NCBI GenBank assembly: GCA_002309195.1
Contig: DBWY01000003.1
Coordinates: 36,135 to 100,134, forward strand
Direction: 5' to 3'
From: Treponema sp. UBA1226
GTDB lineage: Bacteria > Spirochaetota > Spirochaetia > Treponematales > Treponemataceae
Length of the DNA: 64,000 bases
Part shown: piece by piece, positions 59,499 to 64,000 of the stretch
Numbering within the stretch: position 1 is the stretch's first letter
Layout of the letters: each line of letters opens with the position of its first letter
Notes under the pieces: model-generated
Seen by the model: only the letters and a program-made list of their open reading frames with translations
Told to the model about the DNA's origin: nothing
Database searches by the model: none
Translations under genes and position numbers: made by a program

Positions 59499-60260
59499 AT
59501 GAAAAGCTTTAAAAAAACAATGGCTTTAATTATCATGGCAGGAGTTTCTTTTATCCTGTTTTCATGCGGTGACAAGGGTCCTAAAATTGATTTAGGAAAT
59601 AAGGTTTCTATCGGAATCGTAGAAATTCCTGACAACAGTTTCTGTATCACAAAGACAGAAATTACACAGAAATTTTATGAAGCTGTAACAGGAACAAATC
59701 CTTCAACTACAAAGGGTGATAACTATCCTGTTGAAACTGTAAGTTACTATGATGCAGTGGTTTTCTGCAACAAGTTAAGCATTCTTCTTGGTAAAAAGCC
59801 TTGCTATACAGTAGATTCAAGTTCAAATCCTGATGACTGGGATTATGTTCCACACGCAGGAAAAAGCATCGAAGGAAACATCGTACTCGATATGAGCGCA
59901 GATGGATTTAGACTTCCTACAATGGAAGAATGGGATATTGCATTCCAGGGCGGCGGAAAACACATATACTCTGGAAGCGATGATCTTGATTCTGTTGCAT
60001 GGACAGACTGTAACAGTGGCGGAGTTTTACACGAAGTTGCACAGTTACTTCCAAACGGATATGGAATCTATGACATGTCTGGAAACGTTTTCGAATGGGT
60101 TTGGAATGAACGCGAAGACAAAAGCAGATATTATCGTGGTGGAAGCTACTTTGATGCTGCAAGAGCCGGAAAGAGTACGAACAAAGAATTAAATTATGCC
60201 TCAGGGCAGTTTAAGACAGTAGGTTTTAGAATTACATGGAACAGGCCGATCCCGATGTAA
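59499..60260 (+). CDS. SUMF1-fold lipoprotein
   Basis: A 253-residue lipoprotein (signal with lipobox LFSC at about residue 24) with a compact FGE-like fold: ITKTEITQKFYEAVTG, ETVSYYDAVVFCNKLS, GFRLPTMEEWDIAF, GIYDMSGNVFEWVW and YYRGGSY. The catalytic Cys pair of true FGE is absent. GGAGG lies upstream. It is related by fold to the gene at 54461. Its expression may be controlled by the divergent AraC regulator. Confidence 0.85.
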   Translation: MKSFKKTMALIIMAGVSFILFSCGDKGPKIDLGNKVSIGIVEIPDNSFCITKTEITQKFYEAVTGTNPSTTKGDNYPVETVSYYDAVVFCNKLSILLGKKPCYTVDSSSNPDDWDYVPHAGKSIEGNIVLDMSADGFRLPTMEEWDIAFQGGGKHIYSGSDDLDSVAWTDCNSGGVLHEVAQLLPNGYGIYDMSGNVFEWVWNEREDKSRYYRGGSYFDAARAGKSTNKELNYASGQFKTVGFRITWNRPIPM

Positions 60261-60322
60261 TTTATGGAATCTAAAATCGTACAGATTTTACTGTCCTAGA
60301 GACATATTTATTATCCTTGCAG

Positions 60323-60357
60323 AAAAATCCCCAATTTAGTCTGCAGGGATTTTTTTT
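60323..60357 (+). terminator. Terminator of the SUMF1-like lipoprotein gene
   Basis: AAAAATCCC (60323-60331) pairs with GGGATTTTT (60346-60354), with T-tract. The sequence resembles the 3' end of the yigZ gene at 61140-61198, including the 17-bp block ATCCTTGCAGAAAAATC. Confidence 0.7.
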
Positions 60358-60411
60358 CGTGGAATCTAATTCAATAACCATATAGAATTATACATAAACG
60401 AAGGAGCTTTT

Positions 60412-61116
60412 ATGAATAATAAAAAATTAAGACTTTTAGCTGTTCTTTTTTTGATGAGCTTATCGGTTTTTATAACAGGCTGCGGCAAAAACAACAGAAA
60501 AAAATTTACGCTTTCCTTTGAAGGTGTTGCAAGCCTTAAAATAAAAACAGAGGCGGGAACTGTAGTTTATGTTGATCCTGGATCTTTATACGGTGATTTT
60601 TCTGAAAAAGCAGATTTAGTTCTTGTAACACACTCTCACGAAGAACATCTTCCAAGAAAAGATTTACAGAGAAAAAAAACATGCATAGAAATTACAAACA
60701 AAGAAGCTCTTGAAAACGGTGAATACAAAACTTTTAAAATAAAAGACGTTACAATCGAAGCCGTTCCTATAGGAGGAAAGTATCATCCTACAGGTGTTGG
60801 AGTCGGATACCTTATCTCGTTTGACGGAATTACCGTTTTGCAAAGCGGCGATATGTCTTATATCACAGACTTTAGTCATTTATCAAGTCGTACAATTGAT
60901 TATGCTTTTTATCCAATAGATGGACTTTATACTATGACACCAAAGAAAGCGACAGAAATTGCAGATATAGTTGGTGCAAAAGTAAATATTCCTTTTCATC
61001 AGTATAATGATCCAAGCTTAAACCAGCACAAAGAAGATTCTTTTACGCCAGCCAATACTAAAATTGTTCTTGAACCGGGACAGACAATTAATCTTAAAAC
61101 GGGAAAAGTTTTCTAA
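60412..61116 (+). CDS. Metallo-beta-lactamase-fold lipoprotein
   Basis: A 234-residue lipoprotein (lipobox ITGC) with a UlaG-like metallo-beta-lactamase fold. The metal motif reads THSHEEHL, with Glu in place of the usual Asp of HxHxDH. A later SGDMSY and final FHQYNDPS supply other ligands. Members hydrolyse lactones, phosphodiesters or other substrates; the target is unknown. AAGGAG lies upstream. Convergent with yigZ at a 4-bp gap. Confidence 0.85.
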   Translation: MNNKKLRLLAVLFLMSLSVFITGCGKNNRKKFTLSFEGVASLKIKTEAGTVVYVDPGSLYGDFSEKADLVLVTHSHEEHLPRKDLQRKKTCIEITNKEALENGEYKTFKIKDVTIEAVPIGGKYHPTGVGVGYLISFDGITVLQSGDMSYITDFSHLSSRTIDYAFYPIDGLYTMTPKKATEIADIVGAKVNIPFHQYNDPSLNQHKEDSFTPANTKIVLEPGQTINLKTGKVF

Positions 61117-61120
61117 ATAA

Positions 61121-61717
61121 TTAAAGTACGATTTGTCCCGAAGACAGATTTTTAATCCTTGCAGAAAAATCATCATACTGGTCTGCAAGGATTTTTCCTT
61201 TTAAATTAACTGTATCAGAAAAATTTTCTTCAAGGTCATAAAGTTTATAATCTTTTATCTGACGCTTTATAACTTCGTAAAGCTGGTATGAAGCACTGAA
61301 TGTAAAATCTTTTTTTTCTAACAGTTCTTCGACTGCATTTTCCTGTACTGCTTTTTCTACTGCAGATTTTGCGCAGTCTCCGTATGCCTTTACAAGCCCG
61401 CCTGTTCCAAGTAAAGTTCCGCCAAAGTAGCGGGTAACTGTAAGCATGATGTTTGTAATGCCACAGCCCTTTAATACATCAAGCATCGGGCGACCGGCAG
61501 TTCCTCCAGGCTCGCCGTCATCACTCATTCCAAGAACCTCACAGGCCTTTCCTATTACGAATGCGTGACATACGTGGGTTGCATCCTGGTATTTTTCTTT
61601 CTGCTGTTTTAAAATCTGACGCGCCTCGTTCTGAGAATCGCATGAAAAAAGCTCACTTATAAAACGCGAGCCTTTTACATTTAATTCTGTTTTAACATTC
61701 TGTTTAAGAATATTCAT
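61121..61717 (-). CDS. YigZ/IMPACT-family protein
   Basis: A 198-residue protein of the UPF0029 family. The motif DDGEPGGTAGRPMLDVLKGCGITNIMLTVTRYFGGTLLGTGGL is diagnostic. In eukaryotes IMPACT regulates GCN2; bacterial function is not settled, possibly translation. It follows parC by 21 bp and is likely in its operon. Confidence 0.93.
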   Translation of the reverse strand: MNILKQNVKTELNVKGSRFISELFSCDSQNEARQILKQQKEKYQDATHVCHAFVIGKACEVLGMSDDGEPGGTAGRPMLDVLKGCGITNIMLTVTRYFGGTLLGTGGLVKAYGDCAKSAVEKAVQENAVEELLEKKDFTFSASYQLYEVIKRQIKDYKLYDLEENFSDTVNLKGKILADQYDDFSARIKNLSSGQIVL

Positions 61718-61738
61718 AGCGCATCAGATTTTTATGAA

Positions 61739-63664
61739 TTAAAAAAGTTCTTTCTGCGAACTTTCTACTACAACTTTATCAACGGCTTTGTTTGTAAGAC
61801 GAACACCCTGAGCTTTTAAGCCTTTTTCCTGATAATCATTTGTCTTAAAGTTTTCTTCAAGCTTTGTGATACGCGGCTTTTTAATGTAATGCAGCGTAAA
61901 CTTAAAGTTCTTTCTTGTATCAACATGAAGAACTTCCATTCCGTTTGGTGCAAACATATAATCGCGGTTCATAATCCAGCTTGCTACACGACAGCGCTTG
62001 ATATAAGCATACTGTGTTTTTGGATCACGATAAATGATTGTAAAGAGCGTGTCATTGATAATATCTTTATCTGCATAATTACAGTACCACATTCCGCTGT
62101 CAACAAAGAGCTTCTGCGGAACATCGCATACTGTGTAAATACCGCTTTTTCTGACAAAGAAGATTCTGTCGTAAGGAGTAACCTTAAGAACTTCTGTTCC
62201 GCCAGAAATTCCTGTTCCAAGATATCCTTTGTCGTCGTAGCGCAAAGGGGTTTCGCGTTTTACGATTTTCTTTACTTCTACGGCAGAGAATTTTGCAATC
62301 TGTGTACGGCGCACAAGTGCTTCTGGTTTAAACTTGTCTATCATGCCGTTGAGGTATTCAACTGCACATGCAGTAAGGTTCTTTAATTTTTTAGCAATGA
62401 GCTTTAAGCGGTCATTGATTGCAGTAACCTGATCTTTATTTTTATTAATGTCAAATAAAGAAATGCGGCGAATAGGAATTTTTAAAAGTGTTTCTACGTC
62501 TTCGTCAGTTACAGGTCTTATAAGTTCTTTCTTAAAAGGTACGAATCCGTCTTTAACAGCTTTTAAAACGCCTTCTGCAGTTTTCATTGATTCAATTTTC
62601 TTATAGATACGTTCTTCGATAAAGATGCGTTCGAGCGTTCTTGCATGAAGTTCTTCTGTAAGTTTATTGCGTTCAAACTCAAGTTCATCCTTGATTATCT
62701 GAGTTAATTTTTTTGCATAATACTTGATGATTTCTGTGGCAGTCATTGCAACAGGCATGTTGTCTTTGATTACCAGCATTGAACATGAAATCGATTTTTC
62801 GCAGTCCGTGTAAGCATAAAGTGCTTTTTCTACATCCTTTGCATAAACACCGCGTGGAAGTTTGATTTCTATCTGACAGTGATCTGTTGTAAAGTCATCG
62901 ATTGCACCAATCTTTATTTTTCCTGCTTTATAAGCGTTTTCGATTGAGTTAAGAAGGCTGTCAGATGTCGTATCTACAGGAAGTTCTGTAATTACGATTT
63001 TCTTTTCATCGCTCATATCAAACTTCGCGCGCGTTACGATTTTTCCGTTTCCGTCATTATAATTACTTACATCGATTAAACCGCCTGTCGGTACGTCAGG
63101 ATAGATTTCGAATTTTTCGCCTTTAAGACATTTGATTTCTGCCTCAAGAACTTCCTTAAAGTTGTAAGGAAGAATTTTTGTTGCCATACCTACAGCAATT
63201 CCTTCTGCACCGATTATAAGTGCAACAGGAACTTTTGCGCGGAACACTACAGGTTCTGTATTTCTTCCGTCGTAACTTGGAACATATTCTGTAATATCAG
63301 GATTATAAAGAAAGTCTTTTGCAACAGGATGAACACGACACTCGATATAACGCGGAGCAGATGCAGGGTCGCCTGTAAACATATTTCCAAAGTTTCCCTG
63401 TTTATCGATAAAGATCCCTTTATTTGCTAAAACTACAAGAGCGCCTCCGATAGAAGCATCACCGTGCGGATGATATTTCATACATTCGCCGACAACTCCC
63501 GCTACTTTATGAAAGCGTCCGTCGTCGATTTTAAAAAGTGTGTGCATGATTCTACGCTGAACCGGTTTAAGACCGTCTTCAAGATCCGGGATTGCACGGT
63601 CACGGATTACATAAGAAGCATATTCAATAAAGTTTTTATCAAAAAGATTTTTTACAAATGCCAT
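61739..63664 (-). CDS. parC: DNA topoisomerase IV subunit A
   Basis: A 641-residue type IIA topoisomerase subunit that breaks and rejoins DNA with ParE to separate daughter chromosomes. The catalytic Tyr106 is in APRYIECRV. QRRIMHTLFK, the HPHGDAS block and a coiled-coil tower are conserved. The C-terminal DNA-wrapping part is short, as in ParC rather than GyrA. GAGG lies upstream. The order parE-parC is conserved, supporting ParC over a second GyrA. Confidence 0.92.
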   Translation of the reverse strand: MAFVKNLFDKNFIEYASYVIRDRAIPDLEDGLKPVQRRIMHTLFKIDDGRFHKVAGVVGECMKYHPHGDASIGGALVVLANKGIFIDKQGNFGNMFTGDPASAPRYIECRVHPVAKDFLYNPDITEYVPSYDGRNTEPVVFRAKVPVALIIGAEGIAVGMATKILPYNFKEVLEAEIKCLKGEKFEIYPDVPTGGLIDVSNYNDGNGKIVTRAKFDMSDEKKIVITELPVDTTSDSLLNSIENAYKAGKIKIGAIDDFTTDHCQIEIKLPRGVYAKDVEKALYAYTDCEKSISCSMLVIKDNMPVAMTATEIIKYYAKKLTQIIKDELEFERNKLTEELHARTLERIFIEERIYKKIESMKTAEGVLKAVKDGFVPFKKELIRPVTDEDVETLLKIPIRRISLFDINKNKDQVTAINDRLKLIAKKLKNLTACAVEYLNGMIDKFKPEALVRRTQIAKFSAVEVKKIVKRETPLRYDDKGYLGTGISGGTEVLKVTPYDRIFFVRKSGIYTVCDVPQKLFVDSGMWYCNYADKDIINDTLFTIIYRDPKTQYAYIKRCRVASWIMNRDYMFAPNGMEVLHVDTRKNFKFTLHYIKKPRITKLEENFKTNDYQEKGLKAQGVRLTNKAVDKVVVESSQKELF

Positions 63665-63674
63665 TTACTTTTCC

Positions 63675-64000
63675 TCACGCATCAATATCTGCATTTGAAA
63701 GCAGATGTTTTTCGATAAAAGCACGACGTTCCGGAGTATTTTTACCCATATAGAAATTTAAAAGCTGCGGAACTGTCTTTAACTGACTTATTTCTACCGG
63801 CGTTAAGTGCATTGTTTCCGGATTAATAAACTGTCTGAACTCTGTCGGGTTAATTTCACCAAGACCTTTAAATCGTGTAGTCTCTGCGCCCTTTCCAAGT
63901 TTTGCCTGCGCCTTATCGCGCTCATCTTCTGAATAACAGTAAATGTTTTCTTTTTTGTTTCGCACGCGGAACAGCGGTGTTTCAAGAATGAAAACTCGTC
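63675..64000 (-). CDS. parE: DNA topoisomerase IV subunit B, 3' part
   Basis: The C-terminal 108 residues of a GyrB/ParE protein; the gene continues beyond the window end. The reading frame is open through 64000 with TPLFRVRNKKE and the Toprim/C-terminal segment RFKGLGEINPTEFRQFINP. The ParE identity comes from the adjacent parC, 10 bp downstream. Truncation is due to the window edge, not mutation. Confidence 0.92.
   Translation of the reverse strand, partial: RVFILETPLFRVRNKKENIYCYSEDERDKAQAKLGKGAETTRFKGLGEINPTEFRQFINPETMHLTPVEISQLKTVPQLLNFYMGKNTPERRAFIEKHLLSNADIDA

Noticed and set aside
1..64000. CRISPR arrays, riboswitches, rRNA genes, transposase or integrase genes
   Set aside because: No regularly spaced identical repeats, no recognised aptamer core, no rRNA sequence and no transposase or integrase motif were found on either strand.

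Overview
The window looks like chromosomal DNA from a spirochaete of the genus Treponema, probably a gut or rumen type. This is inferred from gene content rather than from a marker gene. The DNA is AT-rich. There are many lipoproteins with the relaxed spirochaete lipobox (FSC, AAC, TGC, SGC). There is also a TrpR-like regulator, a flagellin-modification (Maf/DUF115) protein, a FliL-like protein, CheB and CheR, a topoisomerase IV pair, and the block rplU-prp-rpmA-obg-nadD-yqeK-lcp-rsfS. No insertion sequence, prophage, CRISPR array or rRNA gene was found.

Layout. 1-6600: infA, a J-domain membrane protein, a Lys/Ala-rich histone-H1-like protein, a 916-residue ankyrin lipoprotein, a TrpR-family repressor and a second ankyrin-like lipoprotein. 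6581-12351: an oligopeptide ABC transporter operon (oppA, oppB, an oppC-oppD fusion, oppF). 12374-12555: a 182-bp imperfect palindrome. 12580-17982: argS followed by an overlapping GT8 / acyltransferase / acyltransferase / GT8 cluster, probably for an envelope glycolipid. 18157-22380: small membrane proteins, a DUF5312-like protein, a sugar isomerase-like and a mutarotase-like protein. 22453-28861: an envelope unit with LysM/M23 peptidase, FliL-like protein, membrane protein, ECF sigma factor, anti-sigma factor and a large acidic-repeat membrane protein, plus rlmE. 28946-36754: prenyl synthase, TPR protein, RseC-like protein, cheB, cheR, a 50-residue small ORF, a parvulin-type isomerase and the Maf protein. 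36758-45190: tilS, a TPR protein, an HtrA lipoprotein, lepA and a transglutaminase-like protein in one direction. 45276-47224: ispE, spoVG, tRNA-Gln, rplY. 47495-52598: the rplU-to-rsfS operon. 52600-52997: tRNA-Asn with a duplicated 3' end and a GC-rich insert. 53091-64000: VanY peptidase, a redox-type protein, two SUMF1-fold proteins, glyA, an AraC regulator, a metallo-beta-lactamase-fold lipoprotein, a YigZ protein, parC and the 3' part of parE.

Two patterns cross the window. First, about nine genes lack a Shine-Dalgarno sequence and have a good sigma-70-type promoter whose -10 box lies only 6-9 nt before the ATG. This predicts leaderless mRNAs, with ispE as the clearest case, and it also fixes several start codons. 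Second, several genes end in strong hairpins, including one terminator placed inside a convergent coding sequence and one apparent decayed copy of a neighbouring gene end.

Most genes are housekeeping or envelope functions. The best candidates for undescribed biology are the leaderless gene set, the GT8-acyltransferase cluster, the large palindrome, the tRNA-Asn-linked GC-rich element, the histone-like protein with a FliM-like N-terminal motif, and a ribosomal protease (Prp) beside an L27 that lacks the usual cleavable extension. All functions are assigned by eye from sequence; no database search was run.
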